A DNA stretch of 64,000 nt from contig JAFGXI010000017.1 in assembly GCA_016936665.1 (NCBI GenBank), positions 120,559 through 184,558 on the forward strand, read 5' to 3'. Both the position numbers and the translations under genes were made by a program. The first letter of the stretch is position 1, and the number at the start of each line of letters is the position of its first letter. Source of the stretch: Bacteroidales bacterium (GTDB lineage Bacteria; Bacteroidota; Bacteroidia; Bacteroidales; JAFGXI01). Below the pieces are notes generated by a model. The model made no database searches. It was not told where the DNA came from and saw only the letters and a program-made list of their open reading frames with translations. Of this stretch, positions 53,701 to 62,225 are shown in pieces.

Positions 53701-54462
53701 ATGAAAATAATTTCATATAACGTCAACGGAATAAGAGCAGCTATTGGTAAAGGATTTGCAGAGTGGTTATCATCAGAAAACCCAGACATCATTTGCCTTC
53801 AAGAAACCAAAGCAACAGTCGATCAAGTCGATATGCAAGCTATACGAGATTTAGGATATTTCGATTTTTGGTTTTCGGCTCAAAAAAAAGGATATAGTGG
53901 CGTGGCCATTTTTACCAAAATAAAACCCGATCGAGTCATCGAAGGTATAGGTATCGAAACTTACGATAACGAAGGGCGAATGATTCGTGCCGACTTTGGC
54001 GAAATAACCCTTATCAATTCATATTTTCCGAGTGGCACAACCGGAGATATCCGACAAGAAGTAAAGGAAGCCTATTTAGCCGATGTACAAGTCTTTATCA
54101 ACCGTCTAAAACAAGAGCGTCCAAACATTATTTTATGTGGCGATTTTAACATTTGTCATACGGATATCGATATCCATAATCCTTCGAAACAACAAAACAC
54201 ATCGGGTTTTTTACCACACGAAAGACAATGGATTAGCGACTTTCTAGCCGGTGGTTTCAAAGATAGTTTCAGAATGTTTAACTCGGAACCTCACAATTAC
54301 AGTTGGTGGAGTTACAGAGCAGGGGCAAGATCTAAAAATTTAGGTTGGCGCATCGATTATCATATGGTTAGTGAGACATTAGCCAAGAGCGTAAAATCGG
54401 CTAGCATTTTAAGTCAGGTTGTTCATTCCGACCATTGTCCTATTGTTATAGAGTTGGATTAA
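53701..54462 (+). CDS. xth: Exodeoxyribonuclease III
   Basis: AP endonuclease and 3'-exonuclease of base-excision repair. Catalytic residues: Glu35 in CLQETKA, the CGDFNICH Asp/Asn, and the C-terminal SDHCPI with His245. The 253-residue length is that of the ExoA/XthA group. Its stop codon overlaps the stop of the convergent GIN-domain gene by 4 bp. Confidence 0.97.
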   Translation: MKIISYNVNGIRAAIGKGFAEWLSSENPDIICLQETKATVDQVDMQAIRDLGYFDFWFSAQKKGYSGVAIFTKIKPDRVIEGIGIETYDNEGRMIRADFGEITLINSYFPSGTTGDIRQEVKEAYLADVQVFINRLKQERPNIILCGDFNICHTDIDIHNPSKQQNTSGFLPHERQWISDFLAGGFKDSFRMFNSEPHNYSWWSYRAGARSKNLGWRIDYHMVSETLAKSVKSASILSQVVHSDHCPIVIELD

Positions 54463-55199
54463 GGCAGATGGAAAAAATGTCCACTGGCGTTTGGCGCGTA
54501 TGAGACATATTCTTGTTTGCAAGAACCATGTAGATAAAAATCGCCCGATTTTGCAATTGTTAAATTAAGTTTTTCTTGCACAGTAAGGTGCATGTTACCT
54601 AAAGACGAATGATTAACGCTGGCGTTTTGGACTACTAAATTTTCGAAGTATAAATGATTGGAACCACTCGAATAAGAATACAAATTCTCGACCTCACCAC
54701 TCATTGTAAATTCGCCAATAACAGCGTGAAATTGAAAGGAGAGTTCTTGAGCTTTAACTTTAATGTTCCATTTTAGCAAATCGGCTCTCGACTCGAACAA
54801 ACATTTTGTCAGACGCAAAGTATCTTCTGAATAGCAATCGGCATTTCCATTAATTTCTACTTTAGATAACTCTTTAAAATGCAACTCAATTTTAAGATCG
54901 GGGTAGCCTTTAAACATTTTACAAGTGTTTTCGTCGCTGATTGTCAATAAACTGTCATACAGATCGAACTTAACATTTTCCAGCATATCTTTCGGCCCTT
55001 CAATAACAGCGTATGAAGCAGTGTCTTGAACAAAATAAAACTGAAATCGACTTTGAATATCTAATTGATTGAAATCTTGCAGCATCAATGTTTGGGCTCC
55101 AAGCTCCCCATTATCGCCACACTTTTCCATTTTATCTTTACTGCAAGAAAAAACAAGAACAAAACTTAATAATATTACAAAAATTGCAGAGCGCTTCAT
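54459..55199 (-). CDS. GIN-domain (DUF2807) lipoprotein
   Basis: A 246-residue exported protein with a lipobox (LVFSC, Cys at residue 19) and a repetitive right-handed beta-solenoid-like body (DUF2807: FNQLDIQSRFQFYF, SKVEINGNADCYSED). Family members are putative adhesins or envelope proteins in Bacteroidetes. It begins 2 bp after the nadB stop and overlaps the xth stop. Confidence 0.82.
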   Translation of the reverse strand: MKRSAIFVILLSFVLVFSCSKDKMEKCGDNGELGAQTLMLQDFNQLDIQSRFQFYFVQDTASYAVIEGPKDMLENVKFDLYDSLLTISDENTCKMFKGYPDLKIELHFKELSKVEINGNADCYSEDTLRLTKCLFESRADLLKWNIKVKAQELSFQFHAVIGEFTMSGEVENLYSYSSGSNHLYFENLVVQNASVNHSSLGNMHLTVQEKLNLTIAKSGDFYLHGSCKQEYVSYAPNASGHFFHLP

Positions 55200-55201
55200 G
55201 T

Positions 55202-56758
55202 TTAAGGATGATCGATATTATAATGTAATCCGATGCTCTTTTTTCTGTCCATCGCCATTTTAATGGTTAAATAAGAAATATTGATGGCATTTCGCAATTC
55301 GCAAATCTCTTTAGAAATGATCGATCGTCGGTACAAACTTTCTGTCTCTTCGTATATTATTTCTAATCGCTTAAAAGCTCGTTCCAAACGTAGATCGGAA
55401 CGAACAATGCCCACATAGTTACTCATAATCTGCATCAACTCTTTGTGCGATTGGGTAATTAAAATCATTTCTTCGGTTTGTGTTGTTCCTTTGTAATCCC
55501 ATTCCGGAATGGCTTCGTTATACTCGCTTTCGCATAATTTCTTGACTGAATTTTCTGCAGCAATTTCGGCATACACGATAGCTTCGATAAGCGAATTCGA
55601 AGCAAGCCGATTAGCCCCATGCAAGCCGGTAGAAGTAACTTCGCCGGCAGCAAATAAATTTCGAATAGTGGTGCAGGCATCGTGCCCCACTTTTATACCA
55701 CCTACCAAGTAATGTGCAGCAGGAGCCACTGGAATATAATCTCTTAAAACATCGATGCCTAAAGATTTACATTTTTTATAAATATTAGGAAAATGTTCGT
55801 GCCAAGTTGCATTCGTAATTGATGTACCATCGAGATAGACAAAATTCTTTCCGCTTAGTTTCATTTCATTATCTATAGCGCGAGCTACAATATCGCGTGG
55901 AGCTAACGATGCCCTTTTATCGTATTTATCCATAAAAGCAAAACCTTTATGATTCCTTAAAACAGCCCCTGCTCCTCTCAAAGCTTCGGTAATTAAAAAC
56001 GAAGGTCTATCGTTAGCATTATAGAGTGCTGTTGGATGAAATTGCACAAATTCCATATTTTCGATAATGCCTTTTGCTCGGTAAACCATGGCTATTCCAT
56101 CGCCAGTAGCTATTTCTGGATTGGTTGTTGTCTGATAAATGTTACCAATACCTCCTGTTGCAATAAAAGTATTTTTAGCCAAAATGGTATGAACCACATC
56201 TGTTTCCAAATCTAATGCATAAGCGCCGTAACAAACCACGCCTCCGGTCTTTCTTCGTAGTTCCTGCCCCAAATGATGTTGCGTTAAAATATCGATAGCA
56301 AAATGATGCTCCAACACCTCTATATTTGGATGTTTTTTAACCTGTTGCGTTAAGGCACGTTGTATCTCGAAACCGGTGTTGTCTTTATGGTGAAGTATAC
56401 GATGTGCCGAATGACCTCCTTCTTTGGCTAAATCGAGAGACCCATCGGAAGTAGTGTCGAATTTTGTTCCCCATTGCATTAAGCTGTTAATTGCTTCTGG
56501 AGCTCGTTTAACAACCATTCTAACAGTTGCCTCATCGTTTAAATACGCACCGGCAATTAATGTGTCTTCTATATGTTTTTCGTAACTATCGAGCCGATCG
56601 GTCACTGCTGCAATACCACCTTGAGCATAGCTGGTGTTGGTCTTCTCTAAATCTGTTTTTGTTAAAATGATGACTTTACCATATTGAGCTACTTTAAGCG
56701 CATAACTAAGGCCGGCAATTCCTGAGCCGATCACTAAAAACTCTGTGTGTTTCTTCAT
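55202..56758 (-). CDS. nadB: L-aspartate oxidase
   Basis: FAD enzyme that oxidises aspartate to iminoaspartate, first step of de novo NAD synthesis. The N-terminal FAD motif FLVIGSGIAGLSYA, TSYAQGGIAAV, ALRGAGAVLRN, GLHGANRLASNSLIEA and the C-terminal LGIVRSDLRLER-type segment (VGIVRSDLRL) match. From the ATG at 56758 it is 518 residues and starts at MKKHTEFLVIG; an ATG 9 codons upstream is unlikely. Anaerobes use fumarate as electron acceptor. nadA and nadC are not adjacent. Confidence 0.96.
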   Translation of the reverse strand: MKKHTEFLVIGSGIAGLSYALKVAQYGKVIILTKTDLEKTNTSYAQGGIAAVTDRLDSYEKHIEDTLIAGAYLNDEATVRMVVKRAPEAINSLMQWGTKFDTTSDGSLDLAKEGGHSAHRILHHKDNTGFEIQRALTQQVKKHPNIEVLEHHFAIDILTQHHLGQELRRKTGGVVCYGAYALDLETDVVHTILAKNTFIATGGIGNIYQTTTNPEIATGDGIAMVYRAKGIIENMEFVQFHPTALYNANDRPSFLITEALRGAGAVLRNHKGFAFMDKYDKRASLAPRDIVARAIDNEMKLSGKNFVYLDGTSITNATWHEHFPNIYKKCKSLGIDVLRDYIPVAPAAHYLVGGIKVGHDACTTIRNLFAAGEVTSTGLHGANRLASNSLIEAIVYAEIAAENSVKKLCESEYNEAIPEWDYKGTTQTEEMILITQSHKELMQIMSNYVGIVRSDLRLERAFKRLEIIYEETESLYRRSIISKEICELRNAINISYLTIKMAMDRKKSIGLHYNIDHP

Positions 56759-56915
56759 TCTATAATCAACATCAATAAACCCCAAACGATTAGTAAGGGA
56801 GATAGATCGTATATGAACGCAAAGTTAATAGTTTATCATTATGTTTTAGCTAAATGCCCTCGATTGATTGGTTTTATTTTGTTCTATTCAACAAGTCTTA
56901 AACACAAAAACGCAT

Positions 56916-58313
56916 TTATTTGTTCTTATCTTTCAAAGGATAGGTTTGTAAGATGTAGTCCAAAGTAGGTCTGTCGTTGAAATGCCATTTGGCTAAAATA
57001 GTTCCATTTTTAAGCAACACGAGTCCCGGATTCGCTCTTACAATGGTTTTTAATGTAATTGGATCGCATATATAAAATGGCGAATGTTGTTTGGTTTCAG
57101 ATTCAATTTTTTGGTCTTCAACTCCTACAAGCACATAATCATCGGATAAATCATCGGGCAATTCGGTCTCTTTAAATTCTACAACTTCTCCCATGTAGTC
57201 GTAGAAGTAGATTTTTTCGGTTAGCATTTCCGGTTTTTGATTTGTATCGGGGCCTAATGTTTCGTTAAACCAGTCTTGTTTATCGTTAATCTGCTCATCT
57301 AAAGAAGCTGTTAAATAGAGCGTTTTATAACCTTTGCCGGCAAGTTTTCTTCTTAATATTTCGAGTTGTTCCAAGCCCCAATTATCGGCTGCAGACAAAT
57401 CGTACGACACAATAATAAAGGTATAAGAACTGTCGTGTAAGACAATGTCTGCAATATCGCCTATCCCTTTTTGAGAAATGGTAAAATCGTGAATTGGCGG
57501 ATGATAACCTTCGGAAACCAGCTCGGAATAACTTTCTACAAAAGCCCAAACATCGGGCTCGGCAAGCGGCACGCTCAATTCTGATTCTTCGAAGACTTTA
57601 CTTTGTCCTGTTATCGCATTCTGATAGACGAAAGAGCTTTTATAAACATCGGTCGGAGCATCGGCTGGCATTTGCATATCGTTCCAAATATTGACCCCAA
57701 CATGGTATGGCCTAAAGTCTAAAATAGGTAAATGACGGTAACCATACATCGAAACACCAACAATAGCAATTAAAGCCATGCTTAGTACGCTTATCTTAAT
57801 CCAACTTTTTTTACATTCTTTAATCGTTTTGCCACCTACTAAAACCAAAAGTATCGCTAAATCAATAATGATGTTTTTCCAAAATGTTTCCCAGTTCGTC
57901 AGTATTAGGGCATCGCCAAAACAACCACAATCGCTGACCGGATTCGAAATGGCTAACACAAGTGTAACGGGTGTAAAAATCAACATAAAGGCAATGGCCA
58001 ATCTATTGAACAATTTAGTATACATGCCTGCCAAAAGACCTACACCTATCAGAAACTCTAAAGACGACAACACTATTGCCAAAGAAAAAGCCATCGGAAT
58101 AAAAAATGGCATTCCAAAGGCATTGAAATAATCGGTAAATTTATAGGTTGAACCCAGAGGATCAACTGCTTTTACAAAGCCGGAATAGATAAAAACTATG
58201 CCTAAAAATATTCGACTAACCAGAACAATTTGCGCTCTATATTTAGGATTAATAAAGTAAATTGATGTTAATAGTAAAAAAAAGCTTCCTAATGTTGCTA
58301 AAGTGATTGTCAT
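56916..58313 (-). CDS. DoxX/MauE-type membrane protein with thioredoxin-like C-terminus (BT_3928-type)
   Basis: The 465-residue protein has an N-terminal quinone-reductase-like DoxX/MauE membrane domain (~1-165, five helices, with VSDCGCFGDAL holding a CGC pair), one further helix (~170-195), and a C-terminal soluble domain (~240-465) that looks thioredoxin-like but without a CxxC active site (VRANPGLVLLKNGTILAKW). NCBI names similar proteins BT_3928 family. MauE-like domains support disulphide or methylamine-dehydrogenase maturation, so a redox role in the envelope is plausible. Not tested. Monocistronic. Confidence 0.8.
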   Translation of the reverse strand: MTITLATLGSFFLLLTSIYFINPKYRAQIVLVSRIFLGIVFIYSGFVKAVDPLGSTYKFTDYFNAFGMPFFIPMAFSLAIVLSSLEFLIGVGLLAGMYTKLFNRLAIAFMLIFTPVTLVLAISNPVSDCGCFGDALILTNWETFWKNIIIDLAILLVLVGGKTIKECKKSWIKISVLSMALIAIVGVSMYGYRHLPILDFRPYHVGVNIWNDMQMPADAPTDVYKSSFVYQNAITGQSKVFEESELSVPLAEPDVWAFVESYSELVSEGYHPPIHDFTISQKGIGDIADIVLHDSSYTFIIVSYDLSAADNWGLEQLEILRRKLAGKGYKTLYLTASLDEQINDKQDWFNETLGPDTNQKPEMLTEKIYFYDYMGEVVEFKETELPDDLSDDYVLVGVEDQKIESETKQHSPFYICDPITLKTIVRANPGLVLLKNGTILAKWHFNDRPTLDYILQTYPLKDKNK

Positions 58314-58411
58314 TTTTCAATTAATTTCTGTTTTTTTCGATTCAAAAATAAATTCTCAAAACTTTTATTTCAACTGCATTAATAAAATAAATCACATGAT
58401 TTTTATCATGT

Positions 58412-59374
58412 TTATCGGTTTCTATCTCTTAATTTTCTGTAAGGGACTAGTAAAATCCGTAACAACTCATGCCAACGGTATGGTAAACCACTACGAAATT
58501 TCCATAAATATTTTATACGTTTAAACCCGTTAAAATGAGTAGATTCATAAATCGACTGCCAATTATTTCTATCGAAACCATCTACCTTATCGAACCATTT
58601 AAACAGTCCAAAACTCTTAGCCAACTGCTTAGCCGATTCGTAATCTTCAATGCACATTGATGAGCGCATTTTTAAAATATCGATTAGCCAAATTAATCGC
58701 GAAAAATTATGTAATGCCGCGTGCGCAATTAAATACACATAATACCTATCTGTAGGCAAAACCGGCCATTTTTGATATCCGTCGTCGTATAAAAATCTTT
58801 GTTCAAACTCTTCATCGACATTGGGCCATACTGCCGGATTGTTAAAAAGTCTTACATGCAATTCTAACAACAAGTTAATTTTCGGATGATACAATTTCAC
58901 TTCCTTGTCCATGTATAGTCGTAAATCGTTTATCGGGTGTTGCTGAACAAAGCCAAGATTCTTTAACAAGCTTAGAGCTTCTTTTAAACGATCGCGTTTG
59001 ATTAGAACATCGATGTCTCTTGAACCTCTCGCATCCCAACGACCATAAAGCATAGAAGATAGTACAGGGCCTTTCAAGCTGATGTATTCAATTTTATTTT
59101 CTTCGAAAACCTTGGCAATATGCTTTAAGGTTTGCATGCGTTTCAACATCCTTTTTTGATTGTTCGATATTAACATTTTAATATCTTCCGGTACCGAAAC
59201 AGCTTGAGAAGATAAACTGCCATAATACAAATTTAAAAGCCGATGGCTCTTGATAAAGTCTAAAGGAATTGGAGGTAAATTGCTTGTAACTTGTTTATCG
59301 ATTACTAAGCCAAGAATGGCAGGAACCCAAAGTTCAAGCTCTTCTGTAGTCCATGTCTGGTTTGACTTAGTCAT
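58412..59374 (-). CDS. Nucleotidyltransferase-fold protein
   Basis: A 320-residue protein of the large nucleotidyltransferase superfamily (uncharacterised PF14907-like). The core is IEYISLKGPVLSSMLYG, then WDARGSRDIDVLIKRD, holding the catalytic DxD. The C-terminal half is helical (LIAHAALHNFSRLIWLIDIL). Relatives are often next to capsule or lasso-peptide genes, but here the neighbours are unrelated. Substrate unknown. Confidence 0.8.
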   Translation of the reverse strand: MTKSNQTWTTEELELWVPAILGLVIDKQVTSNLPPIPLDFIKSHRLLNLYYGSLSSQAVSVPEDIKMLISNNQKRMLKRMQTLKHIAKVFEENKIEYISLKGPVLSSMLYGRWDARGSRDIDVLIKRDRLKEALSLLKNLGFVQQHPINDLRLYMDKEVKLYHPKINLLLELHVRLFNNPAVWPNVDEEFEQRFLYDDGYQKWPVLPTDRYYVYLIAHAALHNFSRLIWLIDILKMRSSMCIEDYESAKQLAKSFGLFKWFDKVDGFDRNNWQSIYESTHFNGFKRIKYLWKFRSGLPYRWHELLRILLVPYRKLRDRNR

Positions 59375-59376
59375 TG

Positions 59377-59408
59377 TTTTTAAAAAATTTTAATTATGCA
59401 TATCTTTG
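59377..59408 (+). promoter_or_regulatory. Promoter of the BtuF-like lipoprotein gene
   Basis: TATCTTTG (59401-59408) matches TAnnTTTG with TTTT (59377-59380) 20 bp upstream. The preferred ATG is 34 bp downstream; the upstream TTG start (59406) lies inside this element and cannot be translated from this promoter. Confidence 0.6.
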
Positions 59409-59441
59409 CATGCTAAAACTACAAACATATTAACGATTGCC

Positions 59442-60575
59442 ATGCGTTTTCATCAAAATATCATAATAACGATTTCCATTTTAGTCCTTTTATCCTGTCA
59501 GGAGTCGACAAAACCATCGCCTAAAGCTCAAAACAAAAAGGCTATTAAAACCATTCAACCCTCTTACGCTAAGTGGTTTAATATAGAATACTTCGATGGC
59601 TTTAAAAAAATAAACATCATCAGCCCATGGACACATAAGCCTTACCAAAGTTATTATGTTTACATTAATGATAAGCCAGAGCTTCATGAAAACGAACAAG
59701 CCTGTGCACAAAAACACACACCATCTTGTTATGTACTGAGTGGTACGATTTTAGGTTTTTTTAAAACCCTTAATTTGAATGACATAATTGGAGGCATCGA
59801 TCAAAAACAATACAGTGCACAAATCGAAATACGACAAAAAGTCGAACAAAATAAAATCCTTGAAGTCGGCGATGGCGAACGACTTAATTTGGAGCGAGTA
59901 CTAATAGAACACCCCGATATGGTTTTCACCAGCGGCTGGCCACAAATACACATCAACAACCAGCGACTCATACAGCAAGGCATTCCGGTTGTTTTCACAC
60001 TCGATTGGCAAGAAAGTTCTGCACTAGCGCGTGCCGAGTGGATTAAATTTATTGCTGCTTTCTTCGAACAAGATAAACTTGCCGACAGTTTGTTTAAACA
60101 AGTTGAAAAACGATACATTGCACTTTCGAACTTAGCTAAAGCAGAAGCTATTCAACCCACAGTTATGCATGGTACGCCCATGTCCGGGGTGTGGTATATG
60201 GCCGGAGGCAAGAGCTACATGGCTAAAATGTATCAAGATGCTGGGGCGCAGTTTCTTTGGGCTAACGACAGCTCTACCGGCAGTTTACCGCTCGATTTCG
60301 AAGCAGTGTTTCTAAAAGCTGAAAAGGCTGATTATTGGTTCTGTACTTCTCCAACTGACGAATTTTTAAAAGACGATAAATTGCAACTTTTCGATGCCGT
60401 TAAAAACGGACAAGTTTATTCGAATAGCGTGCCACAATCGGGCGATTTACCCAACCTCTATTGGGAAATAGGTACTGTGCGTCCCGACTGGATTTTAGAA
60501 GATCTTATCCACATTCTTCATCCAAGTATATTGCCAACCGACTCTCTTCATTTTTATAGAAAATTCGAAAATTAG
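59442..60575 (+). CDS. ABC-transporter-type substrate-binding lipoprotein (BtuF/FhuD-like)
   Basis: A 377-residue lipoprotein (lipobox LLSC) of the cluster that binds corrinoids, heme or siderophores. It has the PBP_like fold with KINIISPWTHKPYQSY near the start, the IGGIDQKQY insertion, LNLERVLIEHPDMVFTS and AKMYQDAGAQFLWAN. The canonical permease and ATPase genes are not adjacent. A Cys pair (ACAQKHTPSC) sits in an inserted loop. The TTG start 36 bp upstream is rejected because it overlaps the promoter. Confidence 0.83.
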   Translation: MRFHQNIIITISILVLLSCQESTKPSPKAQNKKAIKTIQPSYAKWFNIEYFDGFKKINIISPWTHKPYQSYYVYINDKPELHENEQACAQKHTPSCYVLSGTILGFFKTLNLNDIIGGIDQKQYSAQIEIRQKVEQNKILEVGDGERLNLERVLIEHPDMVFTSGWPQIHINNQRLIQQGIPVVFTLDWQESSALARAEWIKFIAAFFEQDKLADSLFKQVEKRYIALSNLAKAEAIQPTVMHGTPMSGVWYMAGGKSYMAKMYQDAGAQFLWANDSSTGSLPLDFEAVFLKAEKADYWFCTSPTDEFLKDDKLQLFDAVKNGQVYSNSVPQSGDLPNLYWEIGTVRPDWILEDLIHILHPSILPTDSLHFYRKFEN

Positions 60576-60849
60576 TATTGGTTAATTATTAATGTTGAAT
60601 GATTAATCGTTTTAACAAAATTTACCGTTAAATCGTCGTTCGACCATATAAAGTAGTTATTTGCAAAATCAAAATAAAAACAAAAAATGCGTTAAAAAAT
60701 TTCACGCAACAGAAACCTTTAGAATAAATTTTAACGTATAGAACTGAGCTTTCTCATAAGCTTATTGATTGAGATTGACTATTTTTGTTCCTCGAAAACC
60801 CTATTACCTATATCTATACAATTTAATAAGTACATTAATTTATTTCATA

Positions 60850-62139
60850 ATGATCAATCATATTCCATTATTGCAAGATGCAGACTTAAAAGACAAAGTT
60901 GTCTTAGTTCGTGTCGACCACAATGTTGTTAAAAAAGGGATTATTCACGATCCTTATCGTATCGATGCAACCATTGGCACGTTGTATTACATTGCAGCCA
61001 AAGGAGGCAAAATTATTCTGATGACACACGTGGGGAGACCAAAAAATAAAAAAACAGGAGAAATCGAAATTGGAGAAGATACTTCTGTTCAACCTATTGT
61101 CGATTATTTGAAAAGTAAGTTGCACATAAATTTCCAAATCCCTGAGTTTTTCAGTCACGAAAAGCAAGGTTATTTAGGCTTGGAGACTTCTATTAATCAC
61201 ATGATTAAAGATTTGAAAAACAATAAAATAGACGGTATTTATTTGCCCAACACCCGATGGTTTTACGGCGAAGAACGAAAAGATGAATTAAGCGATCGAT
61301 TAGCCAATCAATTAGCCGGTTTGGCTGATATATTTGTGAACGATGCTTTTGGTTCTTGGCAACCCCATGCTTCTACCGTTGGAGTTACCAAATACTTACC
61401 TTCGTACGCCGGTTTTTTGATGCAAAAAGAGATTAAAAACCTCGATCGCGTTTTCAATCCAAAATCGCCATTTGTGGCCGTAGTAGCTGGTTCAAAATTC
61501 AATACTAAAATCAACTCATTGTACGCTTTATTAGAAAAAGCAGATCATTTAGTATTAGGAGGGGTTATTTACAATGCCTACCTCTGTGCTAAGTATGGTA
61601 TTTCAATAAAAGGGGTTGACGATGAAGAAATTGCTACCGCAAAAAAGTTTGTAGATTACGCTCAAAAATACCCAAACAAGCTGGTCGAGTTACCTTACAT
61701 AGTTGAATCCGATCTCTTAGAAGAATGTACAGGTGGACATTATAGGGTTCATGCTATAAAAGATCTTAAAAAAGGACAATCGCTTAATTTTGTATTAGAT
61801 GTTGCGAAGGAATCGTTCGACGATGCAACCATTAAATCGATCTTTTTAGAGGCTCACTCCATTTTTGTTAATGCGGTGATGGGCTTTACACCTCATTTCA
61901 ACGAAGGCACTATTGCCCTCGACGAATTGATCGATTTAAATAAAGATGCTGTTAAACTATACGGCGGTGGCGACACTATGCAAGAACTAAAACGCTTGTT
62001 ACCGGGTTTATACATTGTGGCTCTAGACAGCCCCAAGTATTATATTTTTACCGGTGGTGGAGCCGTATTGAAAGCCATCGAACAAAATCAAGTTTTTGGA
62101 CTAGAGCCGGTTAAAGCTTTAAAAGAAAAAAAACAATAA
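60850..62139 (+). CDS. pgk: Divergent phosphoglycerate kinase
   Basis: A 429-residue PGK-fold protein that keeps the order of motifs but not their exact form. The N-terminal VLRVDFNVP reads VLVRVDHNVV; SHLGRP reads THVGRP; ENTRFYPEE reads PNTRWFYGEE; FVNDAFGSAHR reads FVNDAFGSWQPHAS; the nucleotide-domain WNGPMG(V/M)FE reads VNAVMGFTPHFNEGT; GGGDS reads GGGDT. Phosphate- and nucleotide-binding Arg, Asp and Lys sites are largely kept, so activity is possible, but the protein may be a specialised paralogue. The ATG at 60850 is chosen; the upstream ATG adds 27 residues that do not fit the PGK N-terminus. Confidence 0.85.
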   Translation: MINHIPLLQDADLKDKVVLVRVDHNVVKKGIIHDPYRIDATIGTLYYIAAKGGKIILMTHVGRPKNKKTGEIEIGEDTSVQPIVDYLKSKLHINFQIPEFFSHEKQGYLGLETSINHMIKDLKNNKIDGIYLPNTRWFYGEERKDELSDRLANQLAGLADIFVNDAFGSWQPHASTVGVTKYLPSYAGFLMQKEIKNLDRVFNPKSPFVAVVAGSKFNTKINSLYALLEKADHLVLGGVIYNAYLCAKYGISIKGVDDEEIATAKKFVDYAQKYPNKLVELPYIVESDLLEECTGGHYRVHAIKDLKKGQSLNFVLDVAKESFDDATIKSIFLEAHSIFVNAVMGFTPHFNEGTIALDELIDLNKDAVKLYGGGDTMQELKRLLPGLYIVALDSPKYYIFTGGGAVLKAIEQNQVFGLEPVKALKEKKQ

Positions 62140-62158
62140 ACTTGCAGTGCTTTTTATT

Positions 62159-62198
62159 AAAGAGTTTATTTCGAAAGAAGTAAGCTCTTTTGTTTTTT
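62159..62198 (+). terminator. Intrinsic terminator of pgk
   Basis: AAAGAGTTTA (62159-62168) / TAAGCTCTTT (62181-62190) forms a 10-bp stem with one G-U pair and a 12-base loop, followed by TGTTTTTT. It starts 20 bp after the pgk stop. Confidence 0.78.
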
Positions 62199-62225
62199 AT
62201 ATGAATGAGTCGGTGTCGTTTGGTT

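Noticed and set aside
56747..56968. 73-codon rightward frame in the gap between nadB and the DoxX/MauE gene
   Set aside because: It overlaps both neighbours' ends and has no motif or promoter; the 130-bp gap otherwise holds nothing I can identify.
58303..58524. 73-codon rightward frame between the DoxX/MauE and nucleotidyltransferase genes
   Set aside because: It runs into the 3' end of the nucleotidyltransferase gene, is low in complexity, and has no start context.
60576..60849. 274-bp gap before pgk as a possible riboswitch or sRNA
   Set aside because: The sequence is AT-rich with no paired helices or conserved core visible, so nothing was called.
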